Shown: positions 1 to 8,529, counted from the first letter of the stretch. The stretch is DNA of 37,574 nucleotides from Oscillospiraceae bacterium (GCA_015067935.1 SVLL01000013.1:1-37574); one strand, 5' to 3'. The notes: a model not told the origin generated them from the sequence alone. Made by a program: numbers and translations.

Positions 1-393
1 GTGATCCGCAATCATATCAAATCCGCCATTCCTGCAGCTTTTCTCAAGCACGCCTACACCCCGGACATTCCCGGAAAAGAACGCAGGAAATCTGCACCGG
101 GAAAAGAAGGAAAGCTGGGAGTGGAGGGAATGACTCCGGAAATTATTCTGGATGCTCTCCGACGGGCCGGTGCGACATTTGAGGGCGGAGACCCCACACA
201 CCGAGGCGAGACACTGTCCAAGCAGGATATGTGCGATTTGGGACTGTCCGGCGGTGCTGACAGTAAGGTAAAACGCCTTGCTTTACAGAAAATGCTGAAC
301 CTGCCGGAACATCTGAGCGCAAATGCGCTTTTGGATGTGCTCAATTTACTTTACAGCAAAGAAGAAATCTACCGAATGGTGGATACCTTGTAA
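1..393 (+). CDS. rnmV: Ribonuclease M5, C-terminal part (truncated by window edge)
   Basis: This is the C-terminal end of a Toprim/DUF4093 protein of the RNase M5 family, which matures 5S rRNA in Firmicutes. The catalytic Toprim domain would lie upstream of the window, so only the DUF4093-like tail is visible. The phrases 'LKHAYTP' and 'KLGVEGMTPEIILDAL' match the family pattern of 'KHAF-P' followed by 'GVEhAspEaI-eAL'. The GTG at base 1 is almost certainly an internal valine codon, not a start. The gene ends 31 bases before the ABC-F start and has no terminator in between, so the two are probably co-transcribed. Identification rests on remembered family motifs and is good but partial. Confidence 0.8.
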   Translation: MIRNHIKSAIPAAFLKHAYTPDIPGKERRKSAPGKEGKLGVEGMTPEIILDALRRAGATFEGGDPTHRGETLSKQDMCDLGLSGGADSKVKRLALQKMLNLPEHLSANALLDVLNLLYSKEEIYRMVDTL

Positions 394-424
394 AACACAA
401 ATCACAATGACAGGAGGAATTATT

Positions 425-2293
425 GTGGTTGATATTTCTGTTACCAACTTAACAAAGTTCTTTGTCATTGGTGAAAACCTTTTGGAGGGTCTGACCTTTG
501 AGATTCAGGAAGGGGAGTGCGTAGCCATTCTCGGTCGCAACGGCTGCGGCAAAACCACCCTTTTTAACATTCTCACCGGGCAAATGGACTATGACGATGG
601 GGAAGTGTATGTCAATCCCAACAAGCGGTTAGGTTTAATTTCTCAGATCCCCAAGTTCCCGATGGGCTTTACGGTGGAGGATGTGCTCCGCTCCGCCTAT
701 TCCGGGATTTTAAAGGCTAAGCGGAAGATGGAAGAACTGGAGCAGGCAATGCTCTGCGGTGCTACCGAGGAGCAACTGCGCCAATACGATGATCTTTGCA
801 ACCGCTTTCAATCCGGCGGCGGTTATGAGATGGATGTGGAGGTCGATAAGATTTGCAACGGTCTCGGCATCACATCAGAGCAGCGTACCCAAGATTTTTC
901 CAGCCTTTCCGGCGGAGAAAAGACCCGGGTGAATCTGGGTCGCTTACTGCTGGAAAAGACGGATATCCTATTACTGGACGAGCCCACCAACCATTTAGAC
1001 CTGCGCAGCGTGGAATGGCTGGAAAGCTATATCAACAGCTTTAAGGGTACAGTTTTGGCCATTTCCCACGACCGCTATTTTATCGACCGGATCGCTGACC
1101 GGGTGATTGAGATCACCGACGGTCACGCAGAGTTTTATTCCGGTAACTACTCCTTCTATATGGATGAAAAGCAGGCCCGTTTCGACCTGCAAATGAAGCA
1201 GTATGAGCAGGAGCAGGCAAAGCTGAAGCAGCTGGGCTATACGGTGGAACGGATGAAAGGATGGGGCATTAACAACCGCACCTTGTACCGCCGTGCAATG
1301 TCCATTCAGCACCGAATGGAGCGTATTAAAAAGACGGAAAAACCAAAAACGGAAAAGACAATGAAGGCCACCTTCGGGGAAAAGGATTTCTCCGGCAATG
1401 TGGTGTTTAAATTGAAGAATATGGCCAAGAGCTTTGGTGAGCGCACCCTTTTCTCGGATGTGAATCTGACAGTGGAGGGCGGCGAGCGGATTGCACTGCT
1501 TGGTGATAACGGTACCGGAAAATCTACCTTTATCAAATGTCTCCTCGGGGATGAGGATTGTCAGGGAAAGATTCAGTTCGGTCCTACGGTGAAATGGGGA
1601 TATCTGCCCCAAATCATCCATTTTGACCATCCGGAGCGGAGCCTCTATGATACGATGCTCTATGAAAAGAACTGCACTCCACAGACTGCCCGTGACCGTC
1701 TGGGCGCGTTTCTGTTCCAAGGGGAAGATGTGTTCAAAACCGTGGGAACCCTCTCCGGTGGCGAGCAGAGCCGCCTGCGGCTGTGTATGCTGATGGATGA
1801 GAAGATCAACCTGCTTATTTTGGACGAACCTACCAATCATTTGGATATTGCATCCCGTGAATGGATCGAGGCGGCCATCGAGGAATTTGAGGGTGTGCTG
1901 CTGTTTGTAAGCCACGACCGATACTTTATCGATAAATTTGCTGAGCGTATCTGGCTGCTTGAAGACGGGACGATCCGGGATTTTGCCTGCGGCTATGCCA
2001 AGTACCGCTCTATCATCGAGCACGAGCAGGCGGCAAAGCCCCAAGCGGTTGCCGCACCCAAGCCCAAAAAGGAAAAACCTAAGGGCGGCACAAAGGAGCA
2101 GGAAAAGCTGATCCGCCGTCTGGAACGGGAAATTGAAAAGCAGGAGCAGCTCATCGCCCAGCTGGACGAAAAAATCGAAGCTGCGGCTGCGGATTATCAG
2201 GAGCTTACCCGTCTGCTGGCGGAAAAGGAACAGGCGGAGGATACCCTGATGGAAATGATGGAGGCTTGGGAACAAGCACAGGTTGACACCTGA
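425..2293 (+). CDS. ABC-F family ATP-binding protein (two ABC domains)
   Basis: A soluble tandem ATPase of the ABC-F family, whose members act on ribosomes rather than as transporters. The first Walker A is 'GRNGCGKTT' (about residues 37-45), followed by signature 'LSGGEKTR' and Walker B 'ILLLDEPTNHLD'. The second half has 'GDNGTGKST', 'LSGGEQSR' and 'LILDEPTNHLD'. A Lys/Glu-rich linker joins the halves, and the C terminus is a predicted coiled coil (about residues 570-620). There is no membrane segment. The track ORF begins at 323, but GTG at 425 has AGGAGG seven bases upstream and gives the usual family N terminus, so I chose it (622 residues). Whether it is a housekeeping factor or an antibiotic-protection protein cannot be told from sequence alone. 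Confidence 0.9.
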   Translation: MVDISVTNLTKFFVIGENLLEGLTFEIQEGECVAILGRNGCGKTTLFNILTGQMDYDDGEVYVNPNKRLGLISQIPKFPMGFTVEDVLRSAYSGILKAKRKMEELEQAMLCGATEEQLRQYDDLCNRFQSGGGYEMDVEVDKICNGLGITSEQRTQDFSSLSGGEKTRVNLGRLLLEKTDILLLDEPTNHLDLRSVEWLESYINSFKGTVLAISHDRYFIDRIADRVIEITDGHAEFYSGNYSFYMDEKQARFDLQMKQYEQEQAKLKQLGYTVERMKGWGINNRTLYRRAMSIQHRMERIKKTEKPKTEKTMKATFGEKDFSGNVVFKLKNMAKSFGERTLFSDVNLTVEGGERIALLGDNGTGKSTFIKCLLGDEDCQGKIQFGPTVKWGYLPQIIHFDHPERSLYDTMLYEKNCTPQTARDRLGAFLFQGEDVFKTVGTLSGGEQSRLRLCMLMDEKINLLILDEPTNHLDIASREWIEAAIEEFEGVLLFVSHDRYFIDKFAERIWLLEDGTIRDFACGYAKYRSIIEHEQAAKPQAVAAPKPKKEKPKGGTKEQEKLIRRLEREIEKQEQLIAQLDEKIEAAAADYQELTRLLAEKEQAEDTLMEMMEAWEQAQVDT

Positions 2294-2311
2294 CGGATAA
2301 CGGGGTATAAT
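2283..2311 (+). promoter_or_regulatory. Consensus sigma-A promoter for mrp
   Basis: TTGACA and TATAAT are separated by exactly 17 bases. The -35 lies inside the last codons of the ABC-F gene and the stop codon falls in the spacer. Transcription would start about 25 bases before the mrp start codon. Confidence 0.8.
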
Positions 2312-2342
2312 ACCAAAAGAAAATCTCAAAGGAGCGAAGTAA

Positions 2343-3167
2343 ATGAGTTCTTGTAACGGAAATTGCGCCAGCTGCAGCTCTGACTGCGGGGAACGCAAGA
2401 AGGAGAGCCTGCTGGCGGCTTTGAATCCCAAGTCCAGCGTAAAAAAAGTAATTGCCGTTGTCTCCGGAAAGGGCGGCGTGGGCAAGTCCACGGTTACCTC
2501 TCTGCTGGCGGTGGCCATGGCGCGCAGAGGCAAGCGGGTGGGCATTCTGGATGCGGATATTACAGGTCCGTCTGTTCCTACAGCCTTTGGCGTAAATGAG
2601 TGTCAGGGTGCCTCTGAAGATGGGCTCTATCCTGCTCTGACCAGAACCGGTATGCAGGTGATGTCCATCAATTTGCTGCTGGACAACCCCGGTGACCCCG
2701 TCGTATGGCGCGGTCCCGTCATTGCCGGTGCGGTAAAGCAGTTCTGGACCGATGTGGTTTGGGAAGATGTGGACTATATGTTCGTGGATATGCCTCCCGG
2801 AACGGGCGATGTGCCTCTGACGGTATTCCAAAGCCTGCCGGTGGATGGTGTTGTAATCGTCACCAGTCCCCAGGATTTGGTCAGTATGATCGTCAGCAAG
2901 GCTGTGAAAATGGCCGAGATGATGCACATCCCGGTGCTTGGCTTTGTGGAGAACTATGCCTATCTGTCCTGCCCGGATTGCGGCAAGAAAATCGAGGTCT
3001 TCGGCAAGAGCCATCTGGATGAAATCGCATCTGCTCTCGGTCTGCCGGTGCTGGCAAGACTTCCCATCGACCCTGCTGTGGCAGAAGCTTTCGACAACGG
3101 TCAGATGGAAACGGTTTTGACTGATGCGGTGGAAGGCGTTATCACCGCAATCGAAAAGCAAGAATAA
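2343..3167 (+). CDS. mrp: Mrp/ApbC family Fe-S cluster carrier ATPase
   Basis: A P-loop ATPase of the Mrp/NBP35/ApbC family that binds and transfers iron-sulfur clusters in the cytoplasm. The deviant Walker A 'GKGGVGKST' is near residue 43, and 'DADITGPS' and 'VDMPPGTGD' are the family's other nucleotide motifs. A Cys-rich N terminus (C4, C8, C11, C15) resembles the NBP35-type cluster-binding extension, and the C-terminal half carries the CxxC pair 'CPDCG'. The length of 274 residues is normal. The start has AAAGGAG eight bases or so upstream. It has its own consensus promoter and a strong terminator, so it is probably monocistronic. Confidence 0.93.
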   Translation: MSSCNGNCASCSSDCGERKKESLLAALNPKSSVKKVIAVVSGKGGVGKSTVTSLLAVAMARRGKRVGILDADITGPSVPTAFGVNECQGASEDGLYPALTRTGMQVMSINLLLDNPGDPVVWRGPVIAGAVKQFWTDVVWEDVDYMFVDMPPGTGDVPLTVFQSLPVDGVVIVTSPQDLVSMIVSKAVKMAEMMHIPVLGFVENYAYLSCPDCGKKIEVFGKSHLDEIASALGLPVLARLPIDPAVAEAFDNGQMETVLTDAVEGVITAIEKQE

Positions 3168-3169
3168 TA

Positions 3170-3201
3170 AAAATCTCCGCTTCGGTCGAAGCGGAGATTT
3201 T
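3170..3201. terminator. Bidirectional intrinsic terminator between mrp and pgsA
   Basis: A perfect 14-bp stem (AAAATCTCCGCTTC paired with its complement) encloses a 4-base loop and has A/T tracts on both sides. It lies between convergent genes and can serve both. Confidence 0.9.
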
Positions 3202-3204
3202 GCT

Positions 3205-3801
3205 TTATTCTTTGGTTTCTTCGGTAGGCTCGATGGATTGGATCATTTTACTGTGGGTGAAATAAATAATCGCGTAGTGGATAAAGGATGCCAGAAGAAG
3301 AACCGTATCCACGATCATAATCACATTCACTGCAACAGGACCTATATTAGGGAACATCACAAGTACAATCAGGCTCACGAACAGTACGGCCGTAGAGATC
3401 TTACCGGTGATGGCTGCACCGGAGAGCATCTTGCCCTTGCTGATGATGAACAGACCTGCGACCATTTGGAAGGTCTCCTTAATGACAAAGAGGATCATCA
3501 GCGTCAGCAGAATGGGATACTTGATCACAAGGCAGACGATTAGAGCAAACTGGGTGACCTTGTCGGCCAAGGGGTCAAGGATCTTGCCCACATTGGAGAT
3601 CATATTAAAATGCCGCGCGATCTGCCCATCGATCATATCGGTCAGACAGGAGACCGCCAGAATGCCGCCTGCGATGTAGTAGTCAATATCGGAATCGGCG
3701 TTGAGGTAGATGACGATATAGACGGGAATCAGCAGCAGCCGGAACAAGCTGAGCATATTGGGAATTGTGAAGAAATCTTTTTTCCAATCCTTGATAAACA
3801 T
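3205..3801 (-). CDS. pgsA: CDP-alcohol phosphatidyltransferase (PgsA type)
   Basis: An integral membrane enzyme of the CDP-alcohol phosphatidyltransferase family. The most likely reaction is CDP-diacylglycerol plus glycerol-3-phosphate to phosphatidylglycerophosphate. The family signature D-x2-DG-x2-AR-x8-G-x3-D-x3-D is complete, with D55, D58, G59, A62, R63, G72, D76 and D80. Five or six hydrophobic segments span the 198 residues. The start is preceded by GGAGGATTAGGA and a good promoter. A eukaryotic-type cardiolipin synthase of the same fold cannot be excluded, because the signature is shared; the short length favours PgsA. Confidence 0.85.
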   Translation of the reverse strand: MFIKDWKKDFFTIPNMLSLFRLLLIPVYIVIYLNADSDIDYYIAGGILAVSCLTDMIDGQIARHFNMISNVGKILDPLADKVTQFALIVCLVIKYPILLTLMILFVIKETFQMVAGLFIISKGKMLSGAAITGKISTAVLFVSLIVLVMFPNIGPVAVNVIMIVDTVLLLASFIHYAIIYFTHSKMIQSIEPTEETKE

Positions 3802-3845
3802 TCCTAATCCTCCGGAGATTGCCTGGCAATCATTTGCATTTTTAT

Positions 3846-3874
3846 ATTATAGACACATTCCCGGGGATAATCAA
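3846..3874 (-). promoter_or_regulatory. Sigma-A-type promoter for pgsA
   Basis: On the minus strand, TTGATT is followed after 17 bases by TATAAT, about 45 bases upstream of the pgsA start codon. Confidence 0.7.
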
Positions 3875-3902
3875 GAGGAAAAAGTGGAAATTCATAGAAA
3901 CT

Positions 3903-4439
3903 TTATATATTTTCCTGAGGTTTTTGGATGGTGGCCATCGGATAATGAATGGCAAGGTTTTTCCATGTCTCACGGTCCAGCTCGCCGGTAGCCGGAAGAA
4001 GCGTCAGGAGCTGAAATTCCGACAGCGCATTGGCGGTTGGAATATCCAAAACTCCCGTTACAGCCGGAGCGGTGATGCTGTTATAGGATTGGGCCAACAC
4101 GATCAGCATTGCCTGAACCAGATAGAGATTCGGGTTGTTTTCTCCCTGCCGGATCACCTGATTCGGCTCCAGTATAATTTCCAGCGGTTGTACCGGACCG
4201 ACGGCAATTAACGCAGGTTCGTAGGCCCTCACGATCTGTTCCCAAGTTTGTTGGTCCGCTACACCAGTAACGGGAAGACCGTTTCGCCTCTGAAAGGTGG
4301 ATACAGCAGTAACGGTTTGCGGTCCGTAGATGCCGTCAGGAATGACACTGGTTTGGAGGTCATCACTTTCAGCGATGACACGGAGCATAGTCTGCAAGCT
4401 TCGTACCGGCTGCCCCACAAAGGATTCGTCAGGCTTCAT
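3903..4439 (-). CDS. Peptidoglycan-binding domain protein (two PG_binding_1-like repeats)
   Basis: A 178-residue protein built from two peptidoglycan-binding (PGRP/PG_binding_1-like) modules. The first is clear ('DGIYGPQTVTAVSTFQRRNGLP', shortened family pattern DGxxGpxTxxAVxxFQ, about residues 34-55). The second is more divergent ('TGVLDIPTANALSEFQ', about residues 127-142). There is no signal peptide, membrane segment or recognisable catalytic domain. Its ATG overlaps the stop of the upstream SpoIID-like gene by four bases, implying translational coupling. I infer a role with that partner in spore or cell-wall peptidoglycan handling. No convincing terminator follows; only a weak A/T-rich inverted repeat lies at its end. 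Confidence 0.8.
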   Translation of the reverse strand: MKPDESFVGQPVRSLQTMLRVIAESDDLQTSVIPDGIYGPQTVTAVSTFQRRNGLPVTGVADQQTWEQIVRAYEPALIAVGPVQPLEIILEPNQVIRQGENNPNLYLVQAMLIVLAQSYNSITAPAVTGVLDIPTANALSEFQLLTLLPATGELDRETWKNLAIHYPMATIQKPQENI

Positions 4440-5692
4440 CGAATCACCTCCTGAATGATTGGGTCCTGTTGACCGAGTCGCAGGTCCTCGCCGGGAAACT
4501 GGGTCAGGGTGGTGCTGCGGGCGTAACGGGTGCGATTGGCTGATGCCATCGCCGGTACAGATGCCTGCCGTGCAGTGGCAGTGGGACGAATAACGGGAAA
4601 ACGCTCCCCATCCCTTAGACTGGTATTTTCAATACCGGCAAACTGGTCATAAATCTCGTCCCAAGTCCGGTCATCCACCTGTCCGGTTTCCGGAAGACCG
4701 AACCGCCTCTGTGCGGCAATCACCGCATCCCTTGTGGCAGGACCGAAAATGCCGTCTACCGTAACGGGCGGGATGTTTCGAATGTACTCGGAAAGCACAG
4801 ACAGCATATACTGCAGATGCCGTACCTTATCACCTCGGTCGCCTTCCTGTATGGGATCGGGATATTCCCAGTTGATGGAGTAGAATTGCTGTCCCTGACT
4901 GCGCAGCTCAGAAAGCCGGGTGACAGCAGTGTATAGGCGCACCAGCTCATACCATGTAGCCTTACCGACGATCCCGTCAGGCACCAGACCAAAGATTTCC
5001 TGAAATTTCCTTACAGATGCCTCGGTGCGGCTGCCGAAAATGCCGTCCACCGATGCCAGCTTGGGAATGGCAGGATAGTTTTGGGCGATCCGGTTCAGCT
5101 CTACTTGCACAACGACCACTGACGGACCGGTGCTGCCCCTTCGCAGAGGCGTACCCGGGTAGGAGGAGGTGATGCCCCGTATGGGTGCATTGCTGACAAT
5201 TTCCACATTGCCGTAGTAATTTCGCAGAATCTGCACATAGTCAAGCCCCCGCTGTGCCAGATTCTGGCTGCCCCATTGGCTTAAACCCTCACAAGTGACA
5301 GTAGTGCCGTTGCAGAATTTTGCTGCCAGCGGCTCGACAAACCCCGGCCGTCGCAGGTAATCGTTAAAGAAAGTGTCTACTTGTCGGGAAATAGTATTAA
5401 AGTAGCTGCGCCCATTTACATAGGCCTGATCGTAGGCGGTGCTGTTTGTGATGTCAAAATCATAGCCCCGGCTGCGGTAAAACTCTGTGTATACCCGGTT
5501 CAGGGCAAAGGAAACGATGGCGAGAATATTAGCTTGCAGGGCACTTTCGTCCCAAGTGGGATAGATTTCACTGGAGGCCACATTTTTTACATAGTCGATA
5601 AAGGGCACGGTCACATTGGCAGCATACTGTGATGGCGCACCAAGATGTACGGTAATGCTCTGGGGTACAAAAGGCAGAACAGTAGGTGGCAT
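4436..5692 (-). CDS. SpoIID-like domain protein with two peptidoglycan-binding modules
   Basis: The N-terminal half (about residues 30-165) resembles the SpoIID/LytB amidase-enhancer fold: 'ASSEIYPTW' followed by 'ALQANILAI' parallels the SpoIID 'mP..wp.EALkAQAvA' region, and 'GLSQWGSQNLAQRG' parallels 'GMSQyGAxxmA..G'. Two PG_binding_1 modules follow, with 'DGIFGSRTEASVRKFQ' and 'DGIFGPATRDAVIAAQ'. SpoIID proteins are lytic transglycosylases in engulfment, but this one has no signal peptide or membrane anchor, unlike classical SpoIID. The family with this architecture is common in Clostridia, and I recall it as annotated only as peptidoglycan-binding. AAAGGAGGG precedes the start. It lies 12 bases after the upstream gene and overlaps the downstream one. 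Confidence 0.85.
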   Translation of the reverse strand: MPPTVLPFVPQSITVHLGAPSQYAANVTVPFIDYVKNVASSEIYPTWDESALQANILAIVSFALNRVYTEFYRSRGYDFDITNSTAYDQAYVNGRSYFNTISRQVDTFFNDYLRRPGFVEPLAAKFCNGTTVTCEGLSQWGSQNLAQRGLDYVQILRNYYGNVEIVSNAPIRGITSSYPGTPLRRGSTGPSVVVVQVELNRIAQNYPAIPKLASVDGIFGSRTEASVRKFQEIFGLVPDGIVGKATWYELVRLYTAVTRLSELRSQGQQFYSINWEYPDPIQEGDRGDKVRHLQYMLSVLSEYIRNIPPVTVDGIFGPATRDAVIAAQRRFGLPETGQVDDRTWDEIYDQFAGIENTSLRDGERFPVIRPTATARQASVPAMASANRTRYARSTTLTQFPGEDLRLGQQDPIIQEVIR

Positions 5693-5704
5693 AGAATCCC
5701 TCCT

Positions 5705-6112
5705 TTATAGGTTTTGCCGGGAGGTGAGGAAGGTTTCCGACTTGTTCCGGCTTTCGGGAAGCTCCGAAAGCGGGATCAGTGCAAGCTCCTGATCGGTAAC
5801 GACCCCAGGGAAAATCTGCACATCATCCACGAAAATCTGTTCATAGTCCCGTAATCTGGCAGTGAGATTGACTGTTGCAAAGGGAATTTCCGTTGGGTTA
5901 GGTGTCAAACTTTCGGCGCGGTCAGGCACCGGGATGGAGATGGGATCGATGCGCCCTGACCGGTCTGTCAGCCGCAGGGCAATGACCGTTCCGTCCGATG
6001 CGGAAACCGCTATGGAAACATCCTGCAAGGGGATATACCCATTGCCGGCGTAAGCGTGTACCTGAATATATCCGGTATCCGGCAGAAGAATCACTCCTTT
6101 CTTGGTTCGCAT
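5705..6112 (-). CDS. Small beta-rich protein of the spore peptidoglycan cluster (carboxypeptidase-regulatory-like fold)
   Basis: About 126-135 residues. The pattern 'TGYIQVHAYAGNGYIPLQDVSIAV' (shortened: TGYIQV, IPLQDV), then a turn 'DRSGR', proline-rich 'PIPVPD', and C-terminal 'QIFPGVV..QELALIPL' fits the small Ig-like/carboxypeptidase-regulatory domain found beside SpoIID-like peptidoglycan-binding proteins in Clostridia. No catalytic motif, signal peptide or membrane segment is visible. The start is uncertain: the track uses GTG at 6199, which overlaps the upstream gene; ATG at 6112 has no ribosome binding site; CTG at 6085 has AAAGGAG eight bases upstream and gives the family-like start 'xPDTGYIQV'. 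I list the conventional ATG. It precedes the SpoIID-like gene by 12 bases, so the two are in one operon. Confidence 0.65.
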   Translation of the reverse strand: MRTKKGVILLPDTGYIQVHAYAGNGYIPLQDVSIAVSASDGTVIALRLTDRSGRIDPISIPVPDRAESLTPNPTEIPFATVNLTARLRDYEQIFVDDVQIFPGVVTDQELALIPLSELPESRNKSETFLTSRQNL

Positions 6113-6158
6113 TAGTATATGCACAGGTTGGTCAGAAGGTGAAAATAGGAAAGCTTCC

Positions 6159-6593
6159 TTAAAGGAAGCCTTCCATTTGCTTGATGTTGTTGTTTTCACA
6201 ATCCAGCAGCTTTTGGGCCATCTCGGTTACAGCCCCGTCGTTTTGATGATAACGGTGCAGATTCTTGAGGCTTTTGATCACACCGCGGGTGTTGCCCTGC
6301 ACCATCATTTCTGCAATTTTGGAATCATTCTTGCCATACATCAGCTTGCCCCGGGTGGCCATATCTGCCATCGTCCGGGCAATGGGGTTCAGTTCTGTAA
6401 GCTCCCAACCCCGTCGCTTGGCCAAAGCATAGGTCTCCTGCTCAATGTCGTTGTACTCCTTCAGCTGATCCCGGAGGGCTTTTTTCAGTTCATTGCCGTT
6501 TACGGCTTTTTCCACACTGCGGATACCTACCTGTCCCATTTGGGTAGTTTTCAGCAGGGAGGATAAAATATCTTTACTGTCCTTCATTTTCAT
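6159..6593 (-). CDS. Helical protein of unknown function (ferritin-like appearance)
   Basis: A 144-residue, almost entirely helical, charged protein that I do not recognise with certainty. It has no membrane segment, signal peptide or Cys motif. The pattern of long amphipathic stretches ('LKKALRDQLKEYNDIEQET', 'KLLDCENNNIKQ') suggests a four-helix bundle of the ferritin-like/DUF2383 kind, but the metal-ligand set is not clear. The track start at 6647 would add an N terminus running toward asnB. I prefer ATG at 6593 or 6587 ('MKMKDSK'), though the ribosome binding site is weak (GCCCGGTG). It is the first gene of the minus-strand cluster that continues into the peptidoglycan-binding proteins. 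Confidence 0.7.
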   Translation of the reverse strand: MKMKDSKDILSSLLKTTQMGQVGIRSVEKAVNGNELKKALRDQLKEYNDIEQETYALAKRRGWELTELNPIARTMADMATRGKLMYGKNDSKIAEMMVQGNTRGVIKSLKNLHRYHQNDGAVTEMAQKLLDCENNNIKQMEGFL

Positions 6594-6682
6594 CACCGGG
6601 CTTATCTTGTGCAGATTGCAGGCAGATAACCGTGGCAAAATTTTCATAATTTCATAGGATGCTCTGAGAGGAGGCGTTTTAG

Positions 6683-8497
6683 ATGTGCGCCATTGCCGGA
6701 ATTCTTGACATACCTACCGAAGAGAATACTCTGAAACAAATGCTGGAAACCATGCATCGCCGGGGACCGGATGCCAACGGAATCCACCCCATTGAGGGCG
6801 GCTGGCTGCTCCATGCCCGTCTGGTTGTTGTGGATCCCGACGGGGGAAAGCAGCCAATGACGCTTTGCTTTGCCGGCGAGGAATACACCATCGTTTATAA
6901 TGGAGAGCTTTATAATACTCCTGAGCTGCGTGGGCAGCTGGAAAAGCTGGGACATTTCTTTTTATCCCGTTCCGACACGGAGGTTTTGCTCCATGCTTAT
7001 GCCCAATGGGGGAGAGATTGTCTTGAAAAGCTAAATGGCATCTTTGCATTTGCGGTGTGGGAAAAATGCCGTCGCAAATTGTTTATGGCCCGGGACAGAA
7101 TGGGCGTAAAGCCGTTTTTTTATACACAAGCCTGCGACGGATTTCTCTTTGCATCGGAAATGAAAACCCTGCTTGTCCATCCCAGTGTAAAACGGGAGCT
7201 GGACCGGGAAGGGGCTATGCAGTTGCTGTTGTTGGGTCCGGGTAGAGTACCGGGAAGCGGTGTGTTGCGAAATATCCGGGAACTGAAGCCGGGGCAGTAT
7301 GCAGAATACGAAAACGGAAAAATGCAGGTGCAAACCTATTGGTATTTAAGGGACAGGGAGCATCGGGAGAGCTTTGGGGAAACGGCAGAACGGGTGCGTG
7401 CATTGGTGCTGGATGCCGTTTTGCGGCAGACGGTCTCCGATGTGCCCATCGGCACTTTTTTGTCAGGGGGATTGGATTCCAGTTTAATTACTGCCATCTG
7501 CGCAAAGAAAATGGGTGGCAAGCAGCTGCCTACTTTTTCCGTTGATTATGTGGACAGCGCAAAATACTTTACACCCAATAAATTTCAGCCGGAATCGGAT
7601 GGGGAATACATCCGTCTGATGGCAGAGACCTTCCGCACCGATCACCATTGGTGTGTGCTGTCGCCGGATGACCTGATGGCGGAGCTTGAAAATGCGACCC
7701 TTGCCCGGGATCTGCCCGGAATGGCGGATGTGGATTTTTCCTTGCTCGCCTTTTGCAGGCAGATCAAGACGCATGTGACCGTTGCCCTGTCAGGGGAGTG
7801 CGCTGACGAGATATTCGGCGGCTATCCCTGGTATCGTGATCCGGAAATTCGTAACCGAGAAGGCTTCCCGTGGGCCCAGAATACGGCATTACGGATGGGG
7901 ATGCTGCACCCGGGAATACAGAAAATCAACGGCGCAGAATATGTGCAGGCGTTGTATGATGAGACTTGCCGGGAATGCGATATCCTGCCGGGAACAGATC
8001 CCTTGGAAATACGGATGAAGCAAATGATGAATTTGAACCTGAAATGGTTTATGCAAACCCTTTTGGATCGTAAGGACCGGATGAGTATGTATTCCGGACT
8101 TGAAGTGCGCGTTCCGTTCTGCGACCATCGAATTGCCGAGTATCTCTACGGTGTGCCGTGGGAATACAAGGATCACAGGGGAAAGGAAAAGGGATTGCTA
8201 CGCTCGGCAATGGAAGGGATACTTCCGGAGAAGGTGCTTTGGCGAAAGAAATCTCCCTATCCCAAGACGATGGACCCCCGATATTTACAGCTTGTATCGG
8301 AGCGGATGGAGCATCTGCTGGCTGATAAAAACGCACCATTGTTCCAACTTGTGACAAGAGAAGCGGTGAAGAATGTGCTGCTGGAAGACCAGACTTGGCC
8401 ATGGTACGGTCAGCTGATGCGCAGGCCCCAGACCATTGCATATCTGCTCCAGCTGAATCTTTGGCTGAGCCATTACAGCATAGATATAACCATATGA
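6683..8497 (+). CDS. asnB: Asparagine synthase (glutamine-hydrolysing)
   Basis: A class II glutamine amidotransferase that makes asparagine from aspartate, ATP and glutamine in the cytoplasm. The mature N-terminal nucleophile Cys2 is present ('MCAIAGI'), with 'RRGPD' and 'YNGELYN' in the glutaminase domain (residues 1 to about 200). The ATP-pyrophosphatase loop 'SGGLDSS' is near residue 262, followed by 'ALSGECADEIFGGYPWY' and 'DRKDRMSMYSGLEVRVPF' (typical of AsnB). The 604-residue length is standard. GAGAGGAGG lies eleven bases upstream of ATG. It is divergent from the minus-strand cluster and ends at its own terminator, so it is probably monocistronic. I could not find a convincing -35/-10 pair upstream. 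Confidence 0.94.
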   Translation: MCAIAGILDIPTEENTLKQMLETMHRRGPDANGIHPIEGGWLLHARLVVVDPDGGKQPMTLCFAGEEYTIVYNGELYNTPELRGQLEKLGHFFLSRSDTEVLLHAYAQWGRDCLEKLNGIFAFAVWEKCRRKLFMARDRMGVKPFFYTQACDGFLFASEMKTLLVHPSVKRELDREGAMQLLLLGPGRVPGSGVLRNIRELKPGQYAEYENGKMQVQTYWYLRDREHRESFGETAERVRALVLDAVLRQTVSDVPIGTFLSGGLDSSLITAICAKKMGGKQLPTFSVDYVDSAKYFTPNKFQPESDGEYIRLMAETFRTDHHWCVLSPDDLMAELENATLARDLPGMADVDFSLLAFCRQIKTHVTVALSGECADEIFGGYPWYRDPEIRNREGFPWAQNTALRMGMLHPGIQKINGAEYVQALYDETCRECDILPGTDPLEIRMKQMMNLNLKWFMQTLLDRKDRMSMYSGLEVRVPFCDHRIAEYLYGVPWEYKDHRGKEKGLLRSAMEGILPEKVLWRKKSPYPKTMDPRYLQLVSERMEHLLADKNAPLFQLVTREAVKNVLLEDQTWPWYGQLMRRPQTIAYLLQLNLWLSHYSIDITI

Positions 8498-8502
8498 AAC
8501 GG

Positions 8503-8529
8503 AAAGCCACAGGGATCTGTGGCTTTTTT
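8503..8529 (+). terminator. Intrinsic terminator of asnB
   Basis: A 10-bp stem AAAGCCACAG/CTGTGGCTTT with loop GGAT is followed by a T run, six bases after the asnB stop codon. Confidence 0.9.

Noticed and set aside
995-2545. 516-residue minus-strand ORF
   Set aside because: It is antisense to the ABC-F gene, which has complete Walker and signature motifs. The reverse ORF has no recognisable domain or ribosome binding site.
2205-3161. 318-residue minus-strand ORF
   Set aside because: It is antisense to mrp, whose P-loop and Cys motifs are intact, and shows no domain of its own.
6594-6682. Promoters for asnB and the divergent minus-strand cluster
   Set aside because: CATAAT and TTGCAG/TTGCCA hexamers are present, but the spacing or partner hexamer is wrong in every combination I tried, so I did not list a promoter.
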